From Pseudomonas putida (GTDB lineage Bacteria; Pseudomonadota; Gammaproteobacteria; Pseudomonadales; Pseudomonadaceae): a stretch of DNA of 64,000 nt. Shown here in pieces: positions 42,508 through 50,820 of this stretch. The position numbers were made by a program, and so were the translations under genes. The notes beneath the pieces were generated by a model, which saw only the letters and a program-made list of their open reading frames with translations, was not told the origin of the DNA and did not search any database. The stretch is from the NCBI RefSeq assembly GCF_028682395.1, contig NZ_JANHLC010000001.1, forward strand, positions 62,001 to 126,000, read 5' to 3'. How positions within the stretch are numbered: position 1 is the stretch's first letter; every line of letters begins with the position of its first letter.

Positions 42508-42851
42508 TTGGCAAACCCGGTAAACGCCCGTTGCGCACACTGGGCGCCAGCGCCCTGATCGCCCTATGCGCGGGCTTCAGCCCGTTGGCCCTGGCCCACA
42601 ACCCGATGTGCGAATGCAAGGAAATCGACGGCGAGCAGATCCGCTGCACCGGCGGTTTTTCCGATGGTAGTGGCGCGCCAGGGGTGACCCTGGATGTGAT
42701 TGGCTATGACGAAAGCATCCTGGTGCCCGGCAAGTTGGGCGCCGACTCCAGCCTGACCTTCAAGAAACCCAGCAGCGAATTCTACGTGCTGTTCGATGCC
42801 GGCCCCGGCCATGTCGTCGAAATCGACCAAGCCGATATCGAGGCCCCATGA
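42504..42851 (+). CDS. fpvJ: FpvJ, small exported protein of the fpv operon
   Basis: A 115-residue protein with a signal peptide ending at PLALA (about residue 31) and a mature region starting HNPMCECKEIDG with paired cysteines, then a beta-rich domain. The start is fixed by AAGGAG 9 nt upstream of ATG 42504. Position and size match P. aeruginosa FpvJ, an FpvG partner. Confidence 0.85.
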   Translation: MIGKPGKRPLRTLGASALIALCAGFSPLALAHNPMCECKEIDGEQIRCTGGFSDGSGAPGVTLDVIGYDESILVPGKLGADSSLTFKKPSSEFYVLFDAGPGHVVEIDQADIEAP

Positions 42852-43423
42852 GTACGCCAACCACCCAGGTCGTACGCCCCGCCGGGGCCGGCCACGAGAC
42901 CCTCTACGTCCTGGCGCTCTGCCTGCTGATCCTGCTGGTGGCCGGTGGCGTAGTGGCCTGGCATGGCGAGCCGCAAACCGTCAGCAATGTGGCGAGCAAT
43001 CAGTTCGATGCCCGCCGCGACCTGAGCGCCAGCGAACAGGGGATCTACGCCGACCTGCGCGTCACCCTCGACGAAATCCGCCTGCTGCACCAGGAAGTCG
43101 CCGCCCTGCCCGCGCCCCAGGCCCTGGGTGAAGAAGGCTTCGCGCCGTTTGCCCAGGATGCCAGCTCGGTTGCCCGGGGCGATCACGCCTGGCAGTTGCT
43201 CGACGGCCAAGCCTACCTGGGCCTGAGCCAGGCACCGAGTGTGGCCGGGGCCTTCCTGCTGCGCATGACGCCCGCCGACAGCGACACCATCGACATCTGG
43301 CTCAATCGTGCCGAGGGCCTCCAGGCGCCGGCCGCCCTCGACGACGCCACCCTGACGGCCGCCGGCTGGCAGCCGATCGTTGCGCAATTCGATGCCGGGG
43401 TGACTCGCCAGCATCGGCACTGA
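42848..43423 (+). CDS. fpvK: FpvK, single-pass membrane protein of the fpv operon
   Basis: A 191-residue protein with one transmembrane helix (about residues 19-38, LYVLALCLLILLVAGGVVAW) and a periplasmic domain. It is coupled to fpvJ by a 4-nt overlap. It corresponds by position to FpvK, whose molecular role is not established. Confidence 0.83.
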   Translation: MSTPTTQVVRPAGAGHETLYVLALCLLILLVAGGVVAWHGEPQTVSNVASNQFDARRDLSASEQGIYADLRVTLDEIRLLHQEVAALPAPQALGEEGFAPFAQDASSVARGDHAWQLLDGQAYLGLSQAPSVAGAFLLRMTPADSDTIDIWLNRAEGLQAPAALDDATLTAAGWQPIVAQFDAGVTRQHRH

Positions 43424-43458
43424 ACCCACGGACTCACTTGAGAGAAGACCGTTCCCCC

Positions 43459-44385
43459 ATGTCTATTTCCTCCGTATTCGCTCGACGCCGCGTGCTGCTC
43501 GTCGGCCTGCTGGCCCTGCTGCTCGCCCCCCTGGCCAGCGCCGAAGAGGCCAAGCGCCTACGCATTGGCATTACCCTGCATCCGTACTACAGCTACGTGG
43601 CGAATATCGTCGGCGACAAGGCCGAAGTGGTGCCGCTGATTCCGGCCGGGTTCAACCCCCACGCCTACGAACCCCGGGCCGACGACATCAAGCGCATTGG
43701 CTCACTGGACGTGATCGTGCTTAACGGCGTTGGCCATGACGACTTTGCCGATCGCATGATCGAGGCCAGCGAGAAGCCCGACATCACGGTGATCGAAGCC
43801 AACCAGAACGTGCCGCTGCTGGCCGCCACCGGAATTGCCGCACGCGGCGCCGGCAAGGTGGTCAACCCGCACACCTTCCTGTCGATCAGCGCGTCCATTG
43901 CCCAGGTCAACAACATCGCCCGGGAACTGGGCAAGCTCGACCCGGCCAATGCCAAGACCTACACCGCCAACGCACGCGCCTATGGCAAACGCCTGCGCCA
44001 GATGCGCGCCGACGCCCTGGCCAAGCTCACCGACAAGCCCAATGCCGACCTGCGGGTCGCCACGGTCCACGCCGCCTATGACTACCTGCTGCGCGAGTTC
44101 GGCCTGGAAGTCACCGCCGTGGTCGAGCCGGCCCACGGTATCGAGCCGAGCCCGAGCCAATTGAAAAAGACCATCGACCAACTGCGCGAACTGGATGTGA
44201 AAGTGATCTTCTCGGAAATGGACTTCCCGTCCACCTACGTCGAGACCATCCAGCGCGAGTCCGGGGTCAAGCTCTACCCGCTGTCGCATATTTCCTATGG
44301 CGAATACACCGCCGACAAGTATGAAAAGGAAATGACCGGCAACCTCAACACCGTGGTTCGGGCCATCCAGGAGGCGGGCGCATGA
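43459..44385 (+). CDS. fpvC: FpvC, periplasmic metal-binding protein (ZnuA/TroA-like)
   Basis: A 308-residue cluster A-I solute-binding protein. The signal peptide runs to about LASAEEA (residue 28). Metal-ligand candidates are HPYYSYVANIVGD (H near 40), GFNPHAYEPR (H near 66), VVNPHTFLS (H near 141), HAAYDYLLREFG (near 205) and SEMDFPSTYVE (near 252), the usual His/His/His/acidic layout. In P. aeruginosa FpvC works with FpvF to receive iron freed from pyoverdine. ATG 43459 is preferred over an in-frame TTG at 43438. Confidence 0.88.
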   Translation: MSISSVFARRRVLLVGLLALLLAPLASAEEAKRLRIGITLHPYYSYVANIVGDKAEVVPLIPAGFNPHAYEPRADDIKRIGSLDVIVLNGVGHDDFADRMIEASEKPDITVIEANQNVPLLAATGIAARGAGKVVNPHTFLSISASIAQVNNIARELGKLDPANAKTYTANARAYGKRLRQMRADALAKLTDKPNADLRVATVHAAYDYLLREFGLEVTAVVEPAHGIEPSPSQLKKTIDQLRELDVKVIFSEMDFPSTYVETIQRESGVKLYPLSHISYGEYTADKYEKEMTGNLNTVVRAIQEAGA

Positions 44386-45146
44386 CCGTCGCCGAAACGC
44401 TTGTCGCCCCCGTCAGCGGCCCGACCCTGGACTTTGCCGATGTCGGCCTGGTGCTGGGGCGCACCACCATCCTCGATCAGGTCACCTTCCAAGTTCGCCC
44501 CGGCAGCGTGCATGCGCTGGTCGGCCCCAATGGCGGCGGCAAGAGCTCGCTGATCAAGACCTTGCTCGGGCAGATGCCCCACCAGGGCCGCCTGAGCCTG
44601 CAATGGCCCGACGCCCCTGGCTGCATTGGCTATGTGCCCCAGGCCCTGGAGTTCGACCGCGGCCTGCCGATGACCGTGGATGATTTCATGGCCGCCATGT
44701 GCCAACGCCGACCGGCTTTTCTCGGCCTGTCGCGCCACTATGCCAAGGCCATTGGCGAGGCCCTGGAGCGGGTCGGCATGCAGGACAAGCGCAAGCGCCG
44801 CATGGGCGCGCTGTCCGGCGGCGAACGCCAGCGCGTGCTGCTGGCCCAGGGACTGATCCCGGCGCCGCAACTGCTGGTGCTCGACGAGCCGATGTCGGCC
44901 CTCGACGAAGCCGGGATCCAGGTCTTCGAGCGCCTGCTCGGCGACTGGCAGCGCGCCGGGATTACCGTGCTGTGGATCGAGCATGATCTGGAAGCGGTCA
45001 AGCGCCTCGCCGACCGGGTCACCGGCCTCAACCGGCGCGTGCTGTTCGACGGCTCACCCGACCAGACCCTGACCCCAGAACGGCTGCTGACGTTGTTCTC
45101 CAGCCACCCGCGCAGCAGCGCAGCGGCCACCGGGAGCCATGCCTGA
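44382..45146 (+). CDS. fpvD: FpvD, ATPase of the pyoverdine-iron ABC transporter
   Basis: A 254-residue ABC ATPase of the metal-uptake type. Walker A GPNGGGKSS is near residue 48, signature LSGGERQRVLLAQ near 145, and Walker B LLVLDEPMSALDE near 166. It energises FpvE for import of the released iron. It overlaps fpvC by 4 nt and fpvE by 1 nt. Confidence 0.9.
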   Translation: MTVAETLVAPVSGPTLDFADVGLVLGRTTILDQVTFQVRPGSVHALVGPNGGGKSSLIKTLLGQMPHQGRLSLQWPDAPGCIGYVPQALEFDRGLPMTVDDFMAAMCQRRPAFLGLSRHYAKAIGEALERVGMQDKRKRRMGALSGGERQRVLLAQGLIPAPQLLVLDEPMSALDEAGIQVFERLLGDWQRAGITVLWIEHDLEAVKRLADRVTGLNRRVLFDGSPDQTLTPERLLTLFSSHPRSSAAATGSHA

Positions 45147-46045
45147 TGAGTTATGAGAGTTTTCGCCTGATGATCCAGGGCTGGGCATCGTCCGGCTACC
45201 TGCCCGAAGCCCTGGCCTATGGCTTTGTGGTCAATGCCCTGCTTGCCGGCCTGTTGATCGGCCCGGTCCTGGGCGGCCTCGGCACCCTGGTGGTGGTCAA
45301 GCGCTTTGCGTTCTTCTCCGAAGCCGTCGGCCATGCGGCGCTGACCGGCGTGGCCATCGGCATCCTGCTGGGCGAGCCGTATACCGGCCCCTATGGCAGC
45401 CTGTTCGGTTACTGCCTGCTGTTCGGCATCCTGCTCAACTACCTGCGCAACCGCACCGGCCTGGCGCCGGACACGCTGATCGGGGTGTTCCTGTCGGTGT
45501 CCCTGGCACTGGGCGCCAGCCTGCTACTGACCCTGGCCGGCAAGATCAATGTGCACATCCTTGAAAACGTCCTGTTCGGCTCGGTGCTGACGGTCAACGG
45601 CAACGACCTGCTGGTCCTGGCCGTGGTCGGCGCCCTGGTCCTGGGGCTGAGCCTGCCGTTGTACAACCGCATCATGCTGGCCAGTTTCAACCCGCAACTG
45701 GCGGCGGTGCGCGGCGTGGCAGTCAAGTCCCTGGACTACCTTTTCGTGATCCTGGTAACGCTGATTACCGTGGCGGCAGTCAAGGTGATCGGCGCGATCC
45801 TGGTGGGCGCCCTACTGGTGATTCCGGCCGCCGCCGCACGGCTGCTGAGCCAGTCGCTCAAGGGCTTCTTCTGGATCTCCGTGCTGATCGCCACGATCAG
45901 CACCCTGAGCGGCATCCTGCTGCCGATCGTCTTCGACCTGCCGGTGCCATCGGGCGCGGCGATCATCCTGATGGCCGGGTGCGCCTTTGCCCTGGCCGCC
46001 ATCGCGCGCGGCGTCGTGCCCAGCCTGAAAGGGAATATCGGATAA
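45146..46045 (+). CDS. fpvE: FpvE, ABC transporter permease
   Basis: A 299-residue permease of the ZnuB family with eight or nine hydrophobic segments. The conserved KRFAFFSEAVGHAALTGVAIG (about residues 52-72) is the cytoplasmic-loop region contacting the ATPase. Single-base overlaps at both ends (TGATG, TAATG) show tight coupling with fpvD and fpvF. Confidence 0.9.
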   Translation: MSYESFRLMIQGWASSGYLPEALAYGFVVNALLAGLLIGPVLGGLGTLVVVKRFAFFSEAVGHAALTGVAIGILLGEPYTGPYGSLFGYCLLFGILLNYLRNRTGLAPDTLIGVFLSVSLALGASLLLTLAGKINVHILENVLFGSVLTVNGNDLLVLAVVGALVLGLSLPLYNRIMLASFNPQLAAVRGVAVKSLDYLFVILVTLITVAAVKVIGAILVGALLVIPAAAARLLSQSLKGFFWISVLIATISTLSGILLPIVFDLPVPSGAAIILMAGCAFALAAIARGVVPSLKGNIG

Positions 46046-46944
46046 TGCAGATTTTTCGCCAACTGACCCTGGCCCTCACCCTGGCCGGCCTGCTGTGCGG
46101 CACGGCCCAGGCCGCGACCGAAACGACGCAACCGGTACGCATCCTCGCCGCGCTGCCGATCACCTATGGCCTGGGCGCACTGCTGCTTAAAGACAGCGGC
46201 GTGCAACTGGAACGCGCAGCCGCCGCCAACCTGCCCGGTTCGCGTCAGAGCGCCTATTTCAGCGGGCGTGGCGCCCCGGCGCTGCACAAGCTGGCAACCC
46301 AGGCCGACGCCGTGATCGGCCTGCGTTCGATCTGGAGCGATGACCCGCTCTACCCCATGGCACGACGCAGCAATATCCGTATCGTTGAAGTCGATGCGGC
46401 CCGCCCGGTGGATGGCGGCTTGCCAGGGATCGCCGTACAACCCGCAACGTCCCAGTACGGGCTGAACAGCCAGCCATGGCTGTCGAGCAACAACCTGGGG
46501 CGTATGGCCGATGTGACGGCCGCCGACCTGGTGCGCCTGGCACCCGCAGCCAAGGCGAAGATCGACGCCAACCTGGCCGATCTCAAGCAACGCCTGCTCA
46601 AGCTCAGCGCCGACAGCGAGGCGCGCCTGGCCAAGGTCGACAACCTCAGCGTGGTCAGCCTGTCCGAGCGCTTTGGCTATCTGCTCAGCGGGCTCAACCT
46701 GGAGCTGATCGAACAGATCGTCCACAGCGATGAACAATGGACGCCCGAGGCCCTGGCGCAGTTGACGGCGACCCTCAAGGACAATGAGGTTGCCGTGGTC
46801 CTGGACCATCGCCAGCCACCTGAGCCGGTCAAGGCCGCGATCAGCGCGGGCGGCAGCACGCTGGTGGTCCTCGACAGCGAGGGTGCGGACCCGTTTAGCG
46901 GGCTGCAGGCGGACATCGAGCAGGTACTGCAAGCACTGAAGTAG
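46045..46944 (+). CDS. fpvF: FpvF, periplasmic binding protein
   Basis: A 299-residue metal-type solute-binding protein with a signal peptide ending CGTAQA (about residue 23). Compared with FpvC it lacks the ordered histidines. In P. aeruginosa FpvF binds pyoverdine/ferripyoverdine and complexes with FpvC. ATG 46045 shares its A with the fpvE stop; the longer frame from 45979 lies inside fpvE. Last gene of the operon. Confidence 0.87.
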   Translation: MQIFRQLTLALTLAGLLCGTAQAATETTQPVRILAALPITYGLGALLLKDSGVQLERAAAANLPGSRQSAYFSGRGAPALHKLATQADAVIGLRSIWSDDPLYPMARRSNIRIVEVDAARPVDGGLPGIAVQPATSQYGLNSQPWLSSNNLGRMADVTAADLVRLAPAAKAKIDANLADLKQRLLKLSADSEARLAKVDNLSVVSLSERFGYLLSGLNLELIEQIVHSDEQWTPEALAQLTATLKDNEVAVVLDHRQPPEPVKAAISAGGSTLVVLDSEGADPFSGLQADIEQVLQALK

Positions 46945-47031
46945 CCCGTCATACCCTCCCCCGTGCCCGCGATCCTTGGCGTGTCAGTCCTCGTCGAAGA
47001 TCGCGGAAAACCTTCCTCCTACAGCTCTCGG

Positions 47032-47055
47032 TAATTTTGTCCTACAGCAGCTCGT
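47032..47055 (+). promoter_or_regulatory. PvdS-type iron-starvation box for the SCP2-JmjC gene
   Basis: TAATT (47032-47036), 16 bp, CGT (47053-47055), 36 nt before ATG 47092. Same variant and spacing as the pvdR and NRPS boxes, so this gene probably belongs to the PvdS regulon. Confidence 0.8.
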
Positions 47056-47091
47056 TCCGTCTTCAGACCAATCAAAACCTGAAGGAACGCC

Positions 47092-48228
47092 ATGGACCTG
47101 CAGAGCATCCTCGCAAAACTCTTTGCCAATGCCGGAGCCGTCGGTATCGAGGGCGTGTTCCAGTTCATCTTTGCCCCCGACCTGACGTTCTGGTCGAAGA
47201 TCGACGCCAACCCCGTCACGGAGGCCGGCCGGCACCCCGCCCCCGATGTGACCATCGAAATCGACGCGGCGGACTTTCTCGGCATCATGGGCGGCGGCGC
47301 CAATATCGAGGAACTGTTTGCCAGCGGCCGATTGAAGATTGGTGGCAACCTGGGCCTGGCCACCTTGCTGCCGCAGATCATCGACAGCGCGCGTCGCGGC
47401 ATCAACGCGCCGGCGGCCAAGGTCGAAATGAACACCCGCTACCCGACCCCGCCCCGGGCCAGCGAAGCCCTCTCGGCCGGCCAACTGCCCCTGACCCAGG
47501 TACGCCGCATTCCGCACGCAGCGTTGTCGGTGGCGACCTTTCGGGCCGACTACCTGGCGGCTGGGATTCCCGTGATTATCAGCGATGCTTTGCAGGACTG
47601 GCCGCTGTTCACGCTCAGCCGCGAGGAGTCGTTGGTGCATTTCGCCGAACTGCAGGGCATTACCCGCCATGGCGACTATGCCGAGAAGACCTTCTCCACC
47701 GACCGCGATTTCCGCTCGACCTCCATGGCCGAATTCATTGCCGCCCTGGATGCGCCCGCCGCTCCGCGCGCCGAAGGCGAACCCCCGCCCTATATGGGCA
47801 ACAATATCGTCCCGGCCAAATTGCTCGAACAGATCCGCTACCCCGCGTACTACGACCCGGCGTTGTATATCGCACCGCGTATCTGGATCGGTCCCAAGGG
47901 AACCCTGACCCCACTGCATCGCGACGACACCGATAATCTGTTTGCCCAGGTTTGGGGCCGCAAGTCCTTCATCCTGGCAGCGCCGCACCATCGACCGGCA
48001 CTGGGCACCTGGTCCACGGCGCCCAAAGGTGGGCTGGATGGCTGTGACTTCAACCCGGATACCCCGGACTACCAGCGCTTCCCCCAGGCCCGCGACGTGA
48101 CCTTTTTGCGGATAGTGCTGGAAGCGGGTGACCTGCTGTTTCTGCCCGAAGGCTGGTTCCATCAGGTCGAGTCGGTGTCGACCTCGCTTTCGGTGAATTT
48201 CTGGGTCAATTGCGCGCGTGAGGCGTAG
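47092..48228 (+). CDS. SCP2 domain fused to JmjC/cupin-8 dioxygenase-like domain
   Basis: A 378-residue two-domain protein without a signal peptide. Residues about 1-105 look like a sterol-carrier-protein-2 domain (EIDAADFLGIMGGGANIEE, ASGRLKIGGNLGLATLLP). Residues about 130-375 are a JmjC/cupin-8 domain like FIH-1: PLHRDDTDNLFAQVWGRKSF contains the iron-binding HxD, and PEGWFHQVES supplies the distal histidine. This predicts a cytoplasmic Fe(II)/2-oxoglutarate hydroxylase; the K in GRKSF could bind 2-oxoglutarate. The PvdS-type promoter links it to pyoverdine. A role in hydroxylating a carrier-bound amino acid or another iron-starvation target is inference. I know of no characterised pyoverdine protein with this architecture. 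Confidence 0.85.
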   Translation: MDLQSILAKLFANAGAVGIEGVFQFIFAPDLTFWSKIDANPVTEAGRHPAPDVTIEIDAADFLGIMGGGANIEELFASGRLKIGGNLGLATLLPQIIDSARRGINAPAAKVEMNTRYPTPPRASEALSAGQLPLTQVRRIPHAALSVATFRADYLAAGIPVIISDALQDWPLFTLSREESLVHFAELQGITRHGDYAEKTFSTDRDFRSTSMAEFIAALDAPAAPRAEGEPPPYMGNNIVPAKLLEQIRYPAYYDPALYIAPRIWIGPKGTLTPLHRDDTDNLFAQVWGRKSFILAAPHHRPALGTWSTAPKGGLDGCDFNPDTPDYQRFPQARDVTFLRIVLEAGDLLFLPEGWFHQVESVSTSLSVNFWVNCAREA

Positions 48229-48244
48229 TACCTAAGAGCGTCTA

Positions 48245-48280
48245 CCGCCTTGCAGGAGCAGGCTGTCTCCTGCAAGGCGG
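48245..48280. terminator. Strong hairpin between the SCP2-JmjC gene and fecA
   Basis: A perfect 14-bp stem (48245-48258 with 48267-48280) with an 8-nt loop sits between the convergent genes, 17 nt after the JmjC stop and 12 nt from the fecA stop. There is no T-run on either side. It probably acts as a bidirectional transcription stop or mRNA end. Confidence 0.65.
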
Positions 48281-48291
48281 CAAACCTGCGC

Positions 48292-50724
48292 TTAAAAGCC
48301 GACGCTGGCCTGGACGTAGAACGTGCGCGGCTGCCCCACATAGAGCCCGGCATTGTTGTCGCTGGAGCGGGTGTAGTACTGCTTGTCAAAGAGGTTCTTC
48401 ACCCCGGCGCCCAGCTTCAGGTTCGACATCTGCTCGCCGAAGTCATAGCCGCCGCGCAGGCTCCAGGTCACATAACCGGGAATATCGCCGTAGCGGCCAT
48501 CGGCCGTCGGCTCGGTGATATAGGTCTTGCCGTTACCCGGCGCACGCTGGCCGGACTGTGCATAGCCATCCAGGTTATAGGTCCAGCGATTGACCGCGTA
48601 GCGCAGCCCCACATTGGCCACCTGGCGCGAGTACAACGGCAGGTCGCGGCCTTTGAAGTTGTCGATATCGCCCTCGGACGTTGCACGGGTGTAGGTAAAC
48701 CCGGCATTGGCACTCAGGCCTTCGAGACGCGCGTCCAGATCCCCCAGATCGTAATGGGCAGAAGTCTCCACCCCCTGGTGCTTGGTCGCCCCCAGATTGG
48801 TCCAGCCCACCGCATTGCTGATGTATTGCAGTTCATCGGCAAAGTCGATGTAGAACAGCGTGACCTCACCGCCCCACACACCGTTGTCATACCGTGTGCC
48901 CAGCTCGTAGGTCTTGGCCTTTTCCGGCTGTAGCCCTGCGGCCGTCTGGTCGCCCGTCCCGCCCTGGCCCAACTGGAAATACTGCAGGCTGCCAAATGAG
49001 GTTTCGTAGTTGGCGAACAGCTTCCAGGCGTCGGACAGGTGGTACATCACACTCAGCGCCGGCAGCGCTTCATTGTTGTCGACACTGCGATTTTTTTCCG
49101 GGACCGGCACACCGGTGTTATCGAGCACTGAGCGATCGTGCCACTGGGTGCTGATGCGCTCGAAGCGAATCCCCGGGGTAACGGTCCAGTTGCCAATATC
49201 GATCTTGTCGTCGATATAGAACGCATGGGCTTGCGTTCCGCCCGTGCGGTCCTGATAAAAGTGGCCGTCGGCGTCGGGAGCGGCCACCGGGACATTGTTG
49301 ACCAGCAACAGGCGGCTGGCCTGTTCGTGCATGCCTTCCTTCAGGTAGCGATAGCCGATGCTGGCTTCCTGAGTGGTCGGGCCGAACGTGAACACCCGCG
49401 AGGCCCGGGGCTCGATACCGAAGGTGTGGTAGGTGCGCGGGAATGAAGACTGATACTTCATGGGAAGATCGGCGATCGAGCTGCCGCGAAAGCTGTCGGT
49501 GTAGTAGGTCAGCACCTCGACTTGAGTCTGGTCGTCGATCTGGCGACGGTATTTGAGGGAGACATCCTTGCGCCGGCCACTGAAGTTGTCCCAGTCACGC
49601 ACCGACTGGTAAGGGTCGGCATCGTACTGTTTCTGGGTCAGCCCCCCGGGCATATCAGCCTTGGCATCGTAGTAGTGGAAGTTCAATGACAACTCATCCT
49701 GCTCGGTCAGCGCCCAGTGGGTCTTGAGCAGGATGTCCTCGATATCGTTGTCATTGTTGCTACGCCGGTAGCCATCGCCCTTGACCGCGGAGTACAGCAG
49801 GGCCGCGCCGAGGCCGTTGTCTGCGGTGCCGCCCAGAAAAGCCGTGTCCAAATGCTTCCAACCACCGTAGCGGCTGGTTTCCAGGGTGCTGCCCACTTCA
49901 CCGGAGAAGGTCTCGGGGATTGCCCGGGTCACGAAGTTGATCACGCCGCCGACGTTTTGCGGTCCATAACGCACGGAACCGGCGCCACGCACCACATCGA
50001 TACTGTCCAGGTTACCGGCGGAAATCGGGGCCATGGACAACTGCGGCTGCCCGTAGGGCGCGAAGGCCGCCGGCACGCCATCGATCAGGACCGTCGAGCG
50101 TGGCGACAGCCGCGAGGTCAAGCCACGCACACCGACGTTCAACGAGATATCGCTGCCGCCGGTGCCATTGTTCTCCTGCACTTGCACGCCAGGCACGTTG
50201 CGCAACACATCGCGCACGTTCATCGCCCCCTGCTCGACCATCGCTTCACGGCGCACCACGGTCCGCGCGCCTGGATGGTTCTGGACCACCGCCGCATCGG
50301 CATCGCCCAGCCAGTCGCCCACCACCTGCACTGCCACCGGGCCCAGTTCCAGCGGACCATCGGCACTGGCAGCCGGCGCTGGGTGCAAGGTCGCCGAATC
50401 ACCCTGCAAGTCATAGGTCAGGCCACTGCCTTGCAGCAGCGCCCGCAGTGCCTGTTCCGGCGACAGCACGCCGCTCACCGCAGGGGCCTGTTTACCGGCC
50501 ACCAGTTGCGGGCTGAAGAACACTTGCAGGGCGCTCTGGCGAGCCAGTTGGCTTAAGGCATCGGCCAACGGTTGGGCCTGGATCTGAAAGGTTTCGCCCG
50601 CCTGGGCGGTAAAACTGAACGCCATCGGGCCGCTGAAAGCCAGGGCCAAGGCCAACGGCAGCGCGCGCGGGCCAAGGGCCCGGCGAATAGCGGCAGGAAG
50701 AGCGAGGGGCAGGTGTTTATTCAC
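48292..50724 (-). CDS. fecA: Ferric-citrate TonB-dependent receptor FecA
   Basis: An 810-residue outer-membrane transducer strongly resembling E. coli FecA, sharing VVGDWLGDA, RSTVLIDGVPAAFAPYGQPQ, RYGPQNVGGVINFVTRAIP and DDKIDIGNWTVTPGIRFE. Order: signal peptide ending near residue 42 (FTAQA), STN signalling domain (about 45-115), plug (about 135-265), barrel ending YVQASVGF. It imports diferric dicitrate and signals through FecR to FecI. I chose GTG 50724 (VNKHLPLALP) because AAGG lies 6 nt upstream and it gives a normal basic signal peptide; an in-frame start at 50790 would add 22 residues. Last gene of fecI-fecR-fecA. Confidence 0.9.
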   Translation of the reverse strand: MNKHLPLALPAAIRRALGPRALPLALALAFSGPMAFSFTAQAGETFQIQAQPLADALSQLARQSALQVFFSPQLVAGKQAPAVSGVLSPEQALRALLQGSGLTYDLQGDSATLHPAPAASADGPLELGPVAVQVVGDWLGDADAAVVQNHPGARTVVRREAMVEQGAMNVRDVLRNVPGVQVQENNGTGGSDISLNVGVRGLTSRLSPRSTVLIDGVPAAFAPYGQPQLSMAPISAGNLDSIDVVRGAGSVRYGPQNVGGVINFVTRAIPETFSGEVGSTLETSRYGGWKHLDTAFLGGTADNGLGAALLYSAVKGDGYRRSNNDNDIEDILLKTHWALTEQDELSLNFHYYDAKADMPGGLTQKQYDADPYQSVRDWDNFSGRRKDVSLKYRRQIDDQTQVEVLTYYTDSFRGSSIADLPMKYQSSFPRTYHTFGIEPRASRVFTFGPTTQEASIGYRYLKEGMHEQASRLLLVNNVPVAAPDADGHFYQDRTGGTQAHAFYIDDKIDIGNWTVTPGIRFERISTQWHDRSVLDNTGVPVPEKNRSVDNNEALPALSVMYHLSDAWKLFANYETSFGSLQYFQLGQGGTGDQTAAGLQPEKAKTYELGTRYDNGVWGGEVTLFYIDFADELQYISNAVGWTNLGATKHQGVETSAHYDLGDLDARLEGLSANAGFTYTRATSEGDIDNFKGRDLPLYSRQVANVGLRYAVNRWTYNLDGYAQSGQRAPGNGKTYITEPTADGRYGDIPGYVTWSLRGGYDFGEQMSNLKLGAGVKNLFDKQYYTRSSDNNAGLYVGQPRTFYVQASVGF

Positions 50725-50820
50725 GTCAGACCTTGTCCTGTAGAGCGCTGCGCAAGCAGTCGTTAATGCAAACCAGTTGCAGTTGGACAAGAAGACGAGT
50801 GGCTCGAAAAAAACCTGAAT

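Noticed and set aside
46968..47006. 8-bp inverted repeat after fpvF
   Set aside because: The 24-nt loop and lack of a T-run make it a poor terminator; not listed as a feature.
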